From assembly GCA_963819385.1 (NCBI GenBank), contig CAWFVV010000004.1:248001-312000 (forward strand): DNA of 64,000 bases. The letters run 5' to 3'. This stretch comes from JAVDCA01 sp963819385 (GTDB taxonomy: Bacteria > Pseudomonadota > Alphaproteobacteria > Rhizobiales > Xanthobacteraceae). Shown piece by piece: positions 9,048 to 17,650 of the stretch; the first letter of the stretch is position 1; each line of letters begins with the position of its first letter. The notes beneath the pieces were generated by a model. That model had not been told where the DNA came from. It did not search any database and saw only the letters and a program-made list of their open reading frames with translations. The position numbers and the translations under genes were made by a program.

Positions 9048-9572
9048 CTATCCTTTTACGACAAGCGGTAGGCCCGCGACTATCAGCACGACGCGGTCGG
9101 CGCGGGCCGCGATGCGCTGGTTGAGCACGCCCTGGGCGTCGCGAAAGCGGCGCGCCAGCGCATTGTCGGGCACGATGCCGAGGCCGACCTCGTTCGATAC
9201 CAGCACGACCGGCCCCGGCGTCCGCACGAGCGCGTCATCGAGACGGTCGATCTCGGCGTCGATGTCAGCATCCGCCAGCATCAGGTTGGAAAGCCACAAG
9301 GTGAGGCAATCGATCAGCATCGCACCGCCGGCCGGCATGCCCGCGAGCACCCCAGCGATATCGCGCGGCGCCTCGATCGTGCGCCAATCGGCGCCGCGCC
9401 GCGCGCGGTGCGCCGCGATGCGCGCCGCCATCTCGTCGTCGCGCGCCTCGCCGGTCGCGACGTAGAGCCACGGCGGCGGAAATGCACATACGACGGCCTC
9501 GGCGTGGCGGCTCTTTCCGGAGCGGGCGCCGCCGATCACCAATGTGATCCCTCTGTCGGAGATGGCCGACAA
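9048..9572 (-). CDS. cobU: CobU (CobP), adenosylcobinamide kinase / guanylyltransferase
   Basis: This 174-residue enzyme phosphorylates adenosylcobinamide and then adds GMP. Visible motifs are the P-loop VIGGARSGKSRHAE at about residues 12-25, VATGEARDDEMAARIAAHRA, the TIEAP turn and the VLVSNEVGLGIVP segment typical of the family. It is the first gene of a leftward run cobU, cobO, cobQ. The upstream region at 9573-9965 should hold its promoter, but no cobalamin riboswitch signature was found there. In Pseudomonas denitrificans nomenclature this is CobP. Confidence 0.94.
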   Translation of the reverse strand: MSAISDRGITLVIGGARSGKSRHAEAVVCAFPPPWLYVATGEARDDEMAARIAAHRARRGADWRTIEAPRDIAGVLAGMPAGGAMLIDCLTLWLSNLMLADADIDAEIDRLDDALVRTPGPVVLVSNEVGLGIVPDNALARRFRDAQGVLNQRIAARADRVVLIVAGLPLVVKG

Positions 9573-9965
9573 ATAACCTCTTATGACTGGAGCGAGGCGA
9601 AAATCAGCAGCCTGGATTTGAGATACTGCGCCCGAATGTGTGTGTCAAAAAAATCACAATCCGGGAGAATTCGGCGTGAAGCGGTCCTTGCAAATCTCGC
9701 CGTAACGTCACGCGCTTGGCGACACCGCAGTGTTCTTTGGACACATATTCACGCGGCGAACTCGATGTTGATGAAGGTTCGTGGCGGCGATCCCGCCCCA
9801 GCGATCCGATCCATTCTCTCATCGCGAGCAGGGTCCCGCCACACGCTATGCTTGACAAAGGCGGGCGTTGCGTCACGCTGCAACCACGGCGGGCGCCCTA
9901 CGTAAATCTCTCAAGCGATCGGGAATCTGTCGAGAGCTTCGCGTTTTTGAGGCTTGGGGGCGGTG
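9573..9965. other. Intergenic region between cobU and the BTAD regulator
   Basis: About 390 bases divide two divergent genes. I see no convincing ORF, no RNA gene and no B12-box-like sequence. Promoters in both directions are expected here. The stretch TGTCAAAAAAATCACA near 9644-9659 is the only clearly A-rich segment. Nothing stronger can be assigned. Confidence 0.5.
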
Positions 9966-10778
9966 ATGTTGAGCGTTGGGCTTCTCGGCGTCTTCCGGGT
10001 GGCGGCGGTTGATATGCGTGTGTGGTGCGAGCTCGGACCCGCCGCCAGGGGGTTGGCCAGCTTCCTGTTCACCTATCCGGATCGCGGTCACCGCCGGGAG
10101 AAACTCGCAGAGTTGTTTTGGCCGGAGCTCGACGCTGAACGCGCCCGCCGCGCGATGAACTCCGCGGTTTGGCGCCTGCGCAAGCTCCTCGCCACGCAGC
10201 CCGAGAGTGCGGGCGGCCAGAACCTGCAAACCTTGGGAAGCGAGACGATCCTCAAGCACGCGCCTTGGCTGGATGTCGACATCTGGTCCCTGCAGAACCT
10301 CACGGCGCCCGTGCTCAAGGACCCCGCCACACCCCTGGAGCCGCAGCAGCTCGCGGCCATCACGACCATCCTGCATCGATATGAGGGGCCTTTCCTCGAC
10401 GGCGACGAGGGCGACTGGATCCTCGAGGAACGAGAGCGGCTCCATTCGATTTTTCTGCGCACCGCCACGATCGCGGTGCGTTCGCTGGGCATCGCCGGGC
10501 AATATCATGACGCCATAAGTCTCGCGCGGCATGCCCTGCGCTTCGATCCGTTCCGTGAAGAGTTGATGCGAAACCTGCTGGTGCTGCTCGCGCTTGATGA
10601 GCGACGGTCCGAGGCCATCCGCAGCTATCAGCATTGGAGCAATCTGCTCAGGCAGGAGCTCAACATCGCGCCATTGCCGGGCACCCGCAGGGTCATCGAG
10701 GAGATCCAGGCCCTCGACAGCGCGGAGGGCTTCCAGCGCCTGCGGGACCGGCTTTCGGCGGCGTCACTCCCACATTAA
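9966..10778 (+). CDS. BTAD/SARP-like transcriptional regulator
   Basis: This 270-residue protein resembles SARP-type regulators: an N-terminal OmpR-like winged helix followed by a bacterial transcriptional activator (TPR-like) domain. The DNA-binding segment REKLAELFWPEL, followed by DAERARRAMNSAVWRLRKLL, is at about residues 45-80. The BTAD part includes YEGPFLDGDEGDWILEERE and ISLARHALRFDPFREELMR, with the usual terminal helix of a tandem helical domain. I chose the ATG at 9966; a TTG at 9954 is also open. No sensor or ATPase module is attached. It may control the three genes downstream, but that is inference from position. Confidence 0.75.
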   Translation: MLSVGLLGVFRVAAVDMRVWCELGPAARGLASFLFTYPDRGHRREKLAELFWPELDAERARRAMNSAVWRLRKLLATQPESAGGQNLQTLGSETILKHAPWLDVDIWSLQNLTAPVLKDPATPLEPQQLAAITTILHRYEGPFLDGDEGDWILEERERLHSIFLRTATIAVRSLGIAGQYHDAISLARHALRFDPFREELMRNLLVLLALDERRSEAIRSYQHWSNLLRQELNIAPLPGTRRVIEEIQALDSAEGFQRLRDRLSAASLPH

Positions 10779-11025
10779 GTCGCCAATCCGGCAGCCTTCG
10801 GATGCCGACCGCGAAAGCGGGCACCCGCGGTGCGCATTTGCGTCTCCGCCTCGGCTTTCGCCCGCCAATCCCAGCCCCGTGATCCTGCCGTGATCCACCG
10901 ATGACAGTAGGCGCGAGCGCCACACAGCCGCGCCGTATCCGCAGGCGGATCATACCGACATCGCCGTCGAACCCGCCCGAGAGCGGGGCATGCGATCGTC
11001 GACGAAATATCGGCCCGAGGGTCAC

Positions 11026-11232
11026 ATGTCGCCGGACGAAGTCTTCATCCTGAGGTTCTGGCTCGAAGAAGCGGACGCGCACGACCAGCTGCGATGGCGG
11101 GCTCAAGTCAAGAACATCAATACCCGGCAACGACAGACCGCGAACGACATCAATTCAGCGTTCGTACTGATCGCCAATCGGCTGCGCGCGGCACTGTTGG
11201 CGGAGTCGGGAGAGAAAGAGGGTCCGCAGTAA
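11026..11232 (+). CDS. Small hypothetical protein preceding the lipoprotein gene
   Basis: A 68-residue reading starts at the ATG at 11026, which has GAGGG about five bases upstream. The frame is open from 10990 but without a ribosome-binding site. The product (starting MSPDEVFILRFWLEEADAHD) is charged and probably helical, with no signal peptide and no family I recognise. It ends 22 bases before the lipoprotein gene, so the two are probably co-transcribed. It may be a small partner of the downstream proteins, but that is only a positional argument. Confidence 0.55.
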   Translation: MSPDEVFILRFWLEEADAHDQLRWRAQVKNINTRQRQTANDINSAFVLIANRLRAALLAESGEKEGPQ

Positions 11233-11254
11233 GGCGCCGGACTGGGGGAGAGTT

Positions 11255-12385
11255 ATGTCAGTTGTCCAGAACAACCTAGGTGAGAGCAGGCAGTGCACGC
11301 CTTTTCGGCGAAAGGGGCGCTCAGGCTCGGGCGTTTGGCTGACGATCGCGCTGCTGCCGCTGATCGCGGGCTGCGCAGCCACCCAGCTTGGGCCGATTCG
11401 TCCAATCACCATCGAAGAAGACGTTGCCAATATCAGGGGCATGGCGGAGCCGGACCTGAGCCAACTCCGAGTCCTCACGGTGAACGACCGGAATCAGATC
11501 ATCACCGCACGCATGTATATCGCCGACCTCGAGTACCACAAATACGAAGCCAAGCTGACCCGCGACATGCAGGACGAAGGCCTGGCCGCGACATTGGCGG
11601 TCCTCGGACTGACGAGCACAGCCTCGCTGATCACTGTCGCAAGCACGGCCCGCGTTCTCTCCGGCGCCGCGACGGTCGTGACGGGCGCCGATAAGGCGTT
11701 CAACGACAAGGTATTGCTCAGCAATACGATCCAGGCCCTGCAAACGCAGATGCGGGCCGATCGCCAGACGCAGGCTGCCGCGATCTTTACCAAGATGGCG
11801 ACGCCGCTCGAGCAGTACACGCTGCCGATGGCGCTGTCCGATGTCGAACACTATTACCAGGCCGGGACGCTGGCGTCGGCGCTCGTCAGCCTGAACAAGA
11901 CCGTGGCGAATGCCGAGCAGAACGCGACGACCGCGCATGACCTCGCAGGCCCCAACGGGGATCAGGTCACGGCCATCAAGACGATCGCGAATCCGCCCCC
12001 CACGTCGACCAGGGCGCTACTGGGCGCTCAACTCATCACAAACCCCAATGTGACGCTCGTGGCGCCGCCTCCTCTACCCCCGCCACCCGTCAATGACCGA
12101 TTGACCCCGTTCGAGAGGTCTTTGTCCGTCACAAGCATCCGCAGCTTGCAGGCCGGCTTGTGCGTCGCGGCCGACGGCAGGCTTGGTCAGCTGAACTCGA
12201 AAACGCGAACCGCACTGGCCGCGTTTCTCCAAGCGAAAGGCGAAAGTCCGTCGCCAACGATCGATCCGCGAATCTGGATAATCACCAATCCTATCCGGAG
12301 CAAGCCGAGCTGCTCCATGGCTCCGATTCCTGCTCCGGCCCCGGCGCCAGGTTCCGCACCCGCAGCGCCTCCGACACCGCACTAG
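11255..12385 (+). CDS. Lipoprotein with C-terminal peptidoglycan-binding-like segment
   Basis: The 376-residue protein has a long basic N-terminus, a hydrophobic stretch and a lipobox LIAGC (Cys40), so it should be lipid-anchored. The middle part (about residues 50-260) is helical, with a hydrophobic glycine-rich hairpin around 105-145. A proline-rich linker follows near 290. Residues 310-345 (LQAGLCVAADGRLGQLNSKT) resemble a peptidoglycan-binding repeat. The tail is rich in Pro and Ala. The ATG at 11255 is preceded by GGGGGAGAG. The neighbouring downstream gene is lysozyme-like, which suggests that both act on the cell wall. No known family name can be given. Confidence 0.75.
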   Translation: MSVVQNNLGESRQCTPFRRKGRSGSGVWLTIALLPLIAGCAATQLGPIRPITIEEDVANIRGMAEPDLSQLRVLTVNDRNQIITARMYIADLEYHKYEAKLTRDMQDEGLAATLAVLGLTSTASLITVASTARVLSGAATVVTGADKAFNDKVLLSNTIQALQTQMRADRQTQAAAIFTKMATPLEQYTLPMALSDVEHYYQAGTLASALVSLNKTVANAEQNATTAHDLAGPNGDQVTAIKTIANPPPTSTRALLGAQLITNPNVTLVAPPPLPPPPVNDRLTPFERSLSVTSIRSLQAGLCVAADGRLGQLNSKTRTALAAFLQAKGESPSPTIDPRIWIITNPIRSKPSCSMAPIPAPAPAPGSAPAAPPTPH

Positions 12386-12415
12386 ATCCTCCTCATCGCC
12401 AGAAGGACCAATTCC

Positions 12416-13327
12416 ATGGCCATCGACCGCTCCGAATTCGCCCAAGGCTGTGTCCAGTTCGGCCTCTATGCGGGCGTCAATCCGCACTATCTTCTCGGCG
12501 TTGCGCAACTTCGCTCGGGAATTGCCGACGGCACGGCTGGCGACCAGATCGGCCCATTCCGGCTGACGCAGGTCGACTGGAACGCGCACTGCAACGACAG
12601 CGAGTTCGAGCTCAGCTTTCTGCCGACCGACATCACCAATCCGGACATGCAGGTGCCGGTGTTCGCCGTGATGGCGCATCGCGCATTCGATGCATTCGTT
12701 GCCGCGAACAATCGCAATCCGACCGCGAAAGAACTTTATCTTCAGCAATGGCCGAATGCGCCGACCGCGACGCTGTCGGCGGATCTGCAGACGGCACTCG
12801 ACACGACGGCCGCGCTGGTCGACCCGGCCGCCGCAGCGGTGCTTGACGATACGCCGACGCCTCCGTTGACCATCAGCAATCCCGACCAGTCGCAGCCGCC
12901 TCCGACCGGTAGAGTAAAGACGAGCGGATCTCCGATCCCGGCCGGACGCGAGTCAATCGCCGCGAAGATCGTCACCGCTTTCCAGAACGCAGGCCTTGGA
13001 AAATTTCAGCAGGCGACCGGATTGGCGAACGCCATCGCGGAATTAAATCTCAACCCGAATGCGCATGCGGCCGTGGGGGAAGACAGCTGGGGACTCTTCC
13101 AGCTCAATCGCAACGGTGGACTGGGAAAGGGACATAACCCCGACGAGCTGGTCGATCCTGATCGAAACATCGCAATCGTTCTCGCCGAGGCGATGAAATT
13201 CAAGGAGTTCACGCTGGCGGGCTCGCTGGATCAGGCCGTCAGCGCATTCGTGCGCGACGTGGAGCGTCCGAGCGACATACCGGGGCAGGTCGCTCATCGC
13301 CTGGCCATCGCGCAAAAGCTCGTCTGA
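12416..13327 (+). CDS. Protein with two lysozyme/transglycosylase-like segments
   Basis: This 303-residue protein has no signal peptide. Two segments resemble the SLT/lysozyme fold. In the N-terminal half, VNPHYLLGVAQLRSGI and GPFRLTQVDW mimic the helix with the catalytic acid and the GPFQ-type turn. In the C-terminal half, GEDSWGLFQLNRNGGLGKGH (about 222-241) matches the glycine-leucine-phenylalanine-glutamine motif of lytic transglycosylases, followed by DPDRNIAIVLAEA. A proline-rich linker lies at about 145-165. A catalytic glutamate in the second copy could be E223. It follows the lipoprotein by 30 bases, with AAGGA eight bases before its ATG. It may be an effector or cell-wall enzyme exported without a Sec signal. 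Confidence 0.65.
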   Translation: MAIDRSEFAQGCVQFGLYAGVNPHYLLGVAQLRSGIADGTAGDQIGPFRLTQVDWNAHCNDSEFELSFLPTDITNPDMQVPVFAVMAHRAFDAFVAANNRNPTAKELYLQQWPNAPTATLSADLQTALDTTAALVDPAAAAVLDDTPTPPLTISNPDQSQPPPTGRVKTSGSPIPAGRESIAAKIVTAFQNAGLGKFQQATGLANAIAELNLNPNAHAAVGEDSWGLFQLNRNGGLGKGHNPDELVDPDRNIAIVLAEAMKFKEFTLAGSLDQAVSAFVRDVERPSDIPGQVAHRLAIAQKLV

Positions 13328-13344
13328 GCGCGGCAGTGCCGCCC

Positions 13345-13521
13345 CTAAGCTTCAGCGCGACCAGTGTCGAGCACGGCCCGCAGGTCGACCACCTCGCCGC
13401 GCTTGTGCAGCTCGCGCAGCCGCTCGAGCGCAGCCGTCATCCGGGCAATTTCGTCGCTCAGCGCGCGCATGAGGTCCGGCCCTTCGCGCCTTCGCCAAGG
13501 TCCTTCGACGACCTCGCCCAT
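13345..13521 (-). CDS. Small hypothetical protein, helical
   Basis: A 58-residue product begins at the ATG at 13521, preceded by an excellent GGAGG with seven-base spacing. The sequence (MGEVVEGPWRRREGPDLMRA at the start) is followed by a likely amphipathic helix, ALSDEIARMTAALERLRELH. It converges with the lysozyme-like gene and is divergent from the cobalamin riboswitch. I recognise no family. The ribosome-binding site and the helix make it a plausible real gene. Confidence 0.45.
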   Translation of the reverse strand: MGEVVEGPWRRREGPDLMRALSDEIARMTAALERLRELHKRGEVVDLRAVLDTGRAEA

Positions 13522-13649
13522 GGCTCGCCCTCCGCCTCCCATTTACGAATCGCGACTATTGCTGATTCGCGGAACTATTGCAGCCCGACGGAACTGCAAT
13601 TTGCGTGGATTGACAAAGCATTCGGCGGCTCGTCTATTGCGCCGCAACG

Positions 13650-13866
13650 ACGGTCTCTCGTTTCGAGAGCGAACAGGGAATGCGGTGAGGGATGCCGCGC
13701 ATGGCCCCGAAAAGTTGACAGACTTTTCGAATAAGGCCATGCGCCTAAGCCTCCCGAGTCCGCAGCTGCCCCCGCAACTGTCAGCGGCGAGCCCGAGCCA
13801 CTAAGCCACTGGGATATCCCGGGAAGGCGGTGTCGGGCGCCGAGCCGCGAGCCAGGAGACCTGCCG
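13650..13866 (+). promoter_or_regulatory. Cobalamin (adenosylcobalamin) riboswitch
   Basis: The conserved cobalamin riboswitch landmarks occur in order. They are GAACAGGGAATGCGGTGAGG (13671-13690), the B12 box core CCGCAGCTGCCCCCGCAACT (13760-13779), GCCACTGG (13805-13812), GGGAAGGCGG (13821-13830) and GAGCCAGGAGACCTGCC (13849-13865). The switch precedes DUF1636, cobW and the main cob operon on the same strand, so cobalamin should repress that operon. Between it and the first gene are two possible hairpins: GGGGTGCC with GGCACCCC (about 13897-13929), and GGCGGAGC with GCTCCGCC (13931-13949). The latter ends seven bases before the ATG and could form the expression platform. Confidence 0.93.
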
Positions 13867-13956
13867 TCGTGACGGTTGTCGGCCCGGCGGGGTGCCTCGG
13901 GCGAGATCGCGTGCAATCCGGCACCCCACGGCGGAGCCTTGCTCCGCCATTCCGCC

Positions 13957-14361
13957 ATGGAGCATTTGCGGGTGGCCGACGACAATCTCGCAACCGTCTA
14001 TGTCTGCATCACGTGCCGGCGCGCGAGCGATCCGGACGCGGAGCCGCGCCCCGGCGCGCTGCTGGCGGACGCGACCGCGCGCGCCGCGCAGGGCAGCGAC
14101 ATCGCGGTACGGCGCGTGCGCTGCCTCGCCAACTGCACGCGCGGCCCGAGCGCCGCGATGCGGGCGAACGGCGGCGCCAAGTCGTGGACCTACATCTTCG
14201 GCGGCCTCGATCCCGCGGCGGCCGACGCGCTGATCGAGGGCGCGCGGCTGTTGGCCGGCGCCGCCGACGGCGTGATGCCGTGGCGCGGCCGGCCCGAACC
14301 CCTGCGGCGCGGCCTGATCGCGCGCGTGCCGCCGCTCGATTTCACCGAGGAGATTTCATGA
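13957..14361 (+). CDS. DUF1636 protein, CobW-associated metal or iron-sulfur protein
   Basis: The 134-residue protein matches DUF1636, a thioredoxin-like ferredoxin-type family often found beside cobW. Four cysteines, in YVCITCRRAS and VRCLANCTRG, are the likely ligands of a metal or cluster. The ending WRGRPEPLRRGLIARVPPLD is typical of the family. It is the first gene after the cobalamin riboswitch, and its stop overlaps the cobW start as ATGA. The ATG at 13957 lies just after a hairpin that could hide its ribosome-binding site. Homology starts near residue 8, so a later start is possible. The biochemical function is not established; supply or handling of cobalt is a reasonable inference. 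Confidence 0.8.
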   Translation: MEHLRVADDNLATVYVCITCRRASDPDAEPRPGALLADATARAAQGSDIAVRRVRCLANCTRGPSAAMRANGGAKSWTYIFGGLDPAAADALIEGARLLAGAADGVMPWRGRPEPLRRGLIARVPPLDFTEEIS

Positions 14362-15401
14362 GCACAGCCGGCGTGCCAACCCGCGTACCTTGCACGATCG
14401 TCACCGGGTTCCTGGGCTCCGGCAAGACGACGCTGATCCGCCACGTGCTGGCGAATGCCAACGGGCGGCGGCTCGCCGTGCTGGTCAACGAGTTCGGCGA
14501 TGTCGGCATCGACGGCGAGATCCTCAAGGGCTGCGGCGACGCGGCGTGCCCGGAGGAGAACATCGTCGAGCTCGCGAACGGCTGCCTGTGCTGCACGGTC
14601 GCGGACGAGTTCGTGCCGGCGCTCGACCTGATCCTCGCGCGCCGGCCCGCCGTCGAGCACATCGTCATCGAGACCTCGGGCCTCGCGCTGCCGAAACCAT
14701 TGGTGCAGGCCTTCCACTGGCCGAGCATCAAAAGCCGCGTCACGGTCGACGGCGTGGTCGCGGTGGTCGATGGCGCGGCGCTGGCGCAAGGCCGCGTCGC
14801 GGCCGACCTCGATGCGCTCGCCCGCCAGCGCGGCGCCGATGCGGCGCTCGACCACGACGATCCGATCGAGGAGGTGTTCGAGGATCAGATCGCGTGCGCC
14901 GACCTCGTCGTGCTCAACAAGCGCGATCTGCTCGATGGCGCCGGCATCGACAGGGCGGTCGCGGCCGTCACGCGCGCGCTGCCGCGCGCCGTCAAGGTCG
15001 TCACCGTCGCGGACGGCAAGGTCGATCCGGGCGCGCTGCTCGGCCTCGGCGTCGCGACCGAGAACGACATCGAGAACCGCCGCACCCACCACGACAACGA
15101 GGAAGATCACGACCACGACGAGTTCGACAGCTTCGTCGTACCGCTGCCCGAGATCGCCGATCCGGCCGCGCTGGCGGCGCGCGTCTCGGCAACCGCCGCG
15201 GCCGAGGGCGTGCTGCGCATCAAGGGCTTCGCGGCCGTGCCGGGCAAGCCGATGCAACTCCTGGTCCAGGCCGTAGGCCCGCGCGTCGCACATCACTATG
15301 ATCGGCCGTGGAATGCGGGCGAGCCGCGCGCCGGCGCGCTCGTCGTGATCGGCCTCAAGGGCATCGACCGCGCCGCCATCACGCGCGGCCTCTTGGGATA
15401 A
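14358..15401 (+). CDS. cobW: CobW, G3E-family GTPase, cobalt metallochaperone-like
   Basis: This 347-residue G3E GTPase is thought to deliver cobalt to the CobNST chelatase. The P-loop GFLGSGKTTLIRHVL is at about residues 19-33. The metal-binding GCLCC motif is in ELANGCLCCTVADEF. The guanine-specificity NKRD motif is in VVLNKRDLL. A histidine- and acid-rich stretch (THHDNEEDHDHDEFDSF) is typical of CobW and probably binds metal. The C-terminal CobW domain ends near ITRGLLG. It overlaps DUF1636 by four bases and lies 30 bases before cobN, all under the riboswitch. Confidence 0.95.
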   Translation: MSTAGVPTRVPCTIVTGFLGSGKTTLIRHVLANANGRRLAVLVNEFGDVGIDGEILKGCGDAACPEENIVELANGCLCCTVADEFVPALDLILARRPAVEHIVIETSGLALPKPLVQAFHWPSIKSRVTVDGVVAVVDGAALAQGRVAADLDALARQRGADAALDHDDPIEEVFEDQIACADLVVLNKRDLLDGAGIDRAVAAVTRALPRAVKVVTVADGKVDPGALLGLGVATENDIENRRTHHDNEEDHDHDEFDSFVVPLPEIADPAALAARVSATAAAEGVLRIKGFAAVPGKPMQLLVQAVGPRVAHHYDRPWNAGEPRAGALVVIGLKGIDRAAITRGLLG

Positions 15402-15431
15402 GCTTCTTGGGATGAGCCTGCTGGGATAAGC

Positions 15432-17552
15432 ATGCATCTGCTCGCGACCAGCGCCGCATCGCTCGACGACATCGTCGCGCCGATCGACCTCGGCCAGACG
15501 CCGGGCGACATCGCGGTGCTCTCGTTTGCGGACAGCGATCTCGCCGGGCTGGCGGCCGCGTGGGCGGTCGAGCGCGAGCGGCTGCCGAGCGTGCGGCTCG
15601 TGCAGTTGCGCGACCTCAAGCATCCGATGTCGGTCGACCTCTGGATCGAGCGCGTCGGCGCGCACGCCAAGGTGATCGTGGTGCGCCTGCTCGGCGGGCT
15701 CGACTGGTGGCGCTATGGCGTCGAGCGGCTCTCGGTGCTGGCGCGCGAGCGCGGTATCGCGCTCGCGGTGCTGCCGGGCGAGGACCGCGACGACCCGCGC
15801 CTCGCCGAGGCCTCGACGTTGCCGGCGGACGAGCTCGCGACGCTCTTACGCTTCTTCCGCGAAGGCGGGCGCGACAACCTCGGCGCCTTGCTGCGCCGGC
15901 TCGCACACCACGCCGGCGCCGCAATCGAAACACCGGCGCCGCGCAGCGTGCCGCGGCTTGCCGGCTACTCGCCGCATGAAGGCGCGATCGATCTCGATCG
16001 CCTCGTCGCGTCGCTCGCGCCCGGCCAGGCCGTGGTGCCGATCATCTTCTACCGCGCGCTGCTGCTCGCTGCCGATATGGCGGCGATCGACACGCTCTGT
16101 GCGGCGCTCGCGGCGCGCGGGCTTGCGGCCGCACCGCTGATGGTGCCGAGCCTGAAGGACTCCGATGCGGCCGCCTTCGTGCGCGCTGCGCTCGCGCGGC
16201 TCGCCCCGGCCGTCATCATCACGACGACGGGCTTCGCGGCGGGCGGCGAGGCGGGCGTGGCGACGCCGCTCGATGATGCCGACGTGCCGGTGCTGCAGGC
16301 CGTGATCGCGACCACCAAACACGCCGCGTGGGCCGAGAGCGCGCGCGGGCTCGGCGCCGCCGATCTCGCGATGCATGTGGTGCTGCCCGAGCTCGACGGC
16401 CGCGTGCTCGCGGGCGCCATCGCGTTCAAGCATCCGCTGCCGGCGCACGCGGATCTCGCCTTCACGGCGCTTGCCAACCGGCCCGAGCCCGACCGCGTCG
16501 AGATGGTGGCGGCACGCGTCGCCGCGCTGGTGCGGTTGCGCGCAACGCCGCGCCAGAAGCGCCGCGTCGCGATCGTGATGCCCGACTATCCGGGCGCGCC
16601 CGGCCGCACCGGCTATGCGGTCGGCCTCGACGTGCCGGCGAGCGTGGTGGCGCTGCTCGACGATCTGCGCGACGCCGGCTATGCGGTCGCGGCGCCGCCG
16701 CCGAGCTCGCGCGCGCTGATCGATGCGCTGGATGGCCAGAATGGTGACGGGACGCTCGCGCTCGACGACTACGCGCGATGGCTCGCCGCGTTGCCGCCAG
16801 GCGTCGCCGAGCAAATCAACGCGGCCTGGGGCGCGCCGGCGGACGATCCGGACGTGCGCGGCGGCGCATTCCGTTTCCGCGCGCAGGTTTTCGACAACAT
16901 TATCGTGGCGCTGGCGCCCGATCGCGGCCGCACGACCGACCGCCGCGCCGATTATCACGACGCGGCGCTGCCGCCGCGCCACGCGCTCGTGGCCTTCGGG
17001 CTGTGGCTGCGGCATCACGCAAAGGTCGACGCGCTCGTGCACATGGGAGCGCACGGCACGCTCGAATGGCTGCCCGGCAAGGCGGTCGCGCTCACGCAGG
17101 CGTGCTTTCCCGAGACGGTCGTCGGCGCGCTGCCGGTGTTCTATCCGTTCATCGTCAGCAATCCGGGCGAGGCCGCGCAGGCCAAGCGCCGGATCGCGGC
17201 GGTCACGATCGGCCATCTGCCGCCGCGGCTCGTCGGCGCCGCGCTGTCGGGCGATGCGCGCGAGCTGGAGCGCCTGGTCGACGAATATGCCCAGGCCGAC
17301 GGCCTCGACCGCCGCCGGCGCGAGCGCCTGGCCGGCCTGATCGTCGAGACGGCCCGCCGCAGCGGACTGGCCCGCGAAGTGGGCGTCACGACCGAGGTCG
17401 CCCCCGACGAAGCGTTGCGCCGCATCGACGCGTGGCTGTGCGATTTGAAGGACTTGACGATCAAGGACGGGCTGCATGTGTATGGGCGGGATGCGCCTCC
17501 CTCTGAACTCGCCTTCTCCCTCTCCCCCTTTAGGGGGAGAGGGTCGGGGTGA
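15432..17552 (+). CDS. cobN: CobN, cobaltochelatase large subunit, N-terminal part (gene split by a palindromic element)
   Basis: CobN inserts cobalt into hydrogenobyrinic diamide together with CobS and CobT. This ORF gives about the first 690 native residues: the BtuS/CobN fold with ITTTGFAAGGEAG, DNIIVALAPDRGRTTD and the hallmark HMGAHGTLEWLPGK. The native sequence ends at LCDLKDLTIKDGLHVYGRD. It then enters a family A palindromic element and stops at TGA 17550-17552 with a foreign tail, LAFSLSPFRGRGSG. The rest of CobN resumes in another frame from a GTG overlapping this stop. The two chains might complement each other, or the gene may be inactive. Confidence 0.9.
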   Translation: MHLLATSAASLDDIVAPIDLGQTPGDIAVLSFADSDLAGLAAAWAVERERLPSVRLVQLRDLKHPMSVDLWIERVGAHAKVIVVRLLGGLDWWRYGVERLSVLARERGIALAVLPGEDRDDPRLAEASTLPADELATLLRFFREGGRDNLGALLRRLAHHAGAAIETPAPRSVPRLAGYSPHEGAIDLDRLVASLAPGQAVVPIIFYRALLLAADMAAIDTLCAALAARGLAAAPLMVPSLKDSDAAAFVRAALARLAPAVIITTTGFAAGGEAGVATPLDDADVPVLQAVIATTKHAAWAESARGLGAADLAMHVVLPELDGRVLAGAIAFKHPLPAHADLAFTALANRPEPDRVEMVAARVAALVRLRATPRQKRRVAIVMPDYPGAPGRTGYAVGLDVPASVVALLDDLRDAGYAVAAPPPSSRALIDALDGQNGDGTLALDDYARWLAALPPGVAEQINAAWGAPADDPDVRGGAFRFRAQVFDNIIVALAPDRGRTTDRRADYHDAALPPRHALVAFGLWLRHHAKVDALVHMGAHGTLEWLPGKAVALTQACFPETVVGALPVFYPFIVSNPGEAAQAKRRIAAVTIGHLPPRLVGAALSGDARELERLVDEYAQADGLDRRRRERLAGLIVETARRSGLAREVGVTTEVAPDEALRRIDAWLCDLKDLTIKDGLHVYGRDAPPSELAFSLSPFRGRGSG

Positions 17553-17650
17553 GGGGGCGTCTCCGCGAGTCGTTGCCGACGATGTGCTTCGCGGCGACTC
17601 AGCGCCCCTCACCCCAACCCTCTCCCCGCGAGAGCGGGGAGAGGGAGCGC
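17515..17650. repeat. Family A palindromic element inserted in cobN
   Basis: This element of about 136 bp has two outer hairpins: CCCTCTCCCCC with its complement at 17518-17543, and CCCTCTCCCCGC with its complement at 17618-17645. The inner arms GGGTCGGGGTGAGGGGGCG and CAGCGCCCCTCACCCCAACC also pair. It shares this layout with copies at 24231, 58831 and 62666. Here it breaks the cobN frame. Confidence 0.88.
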
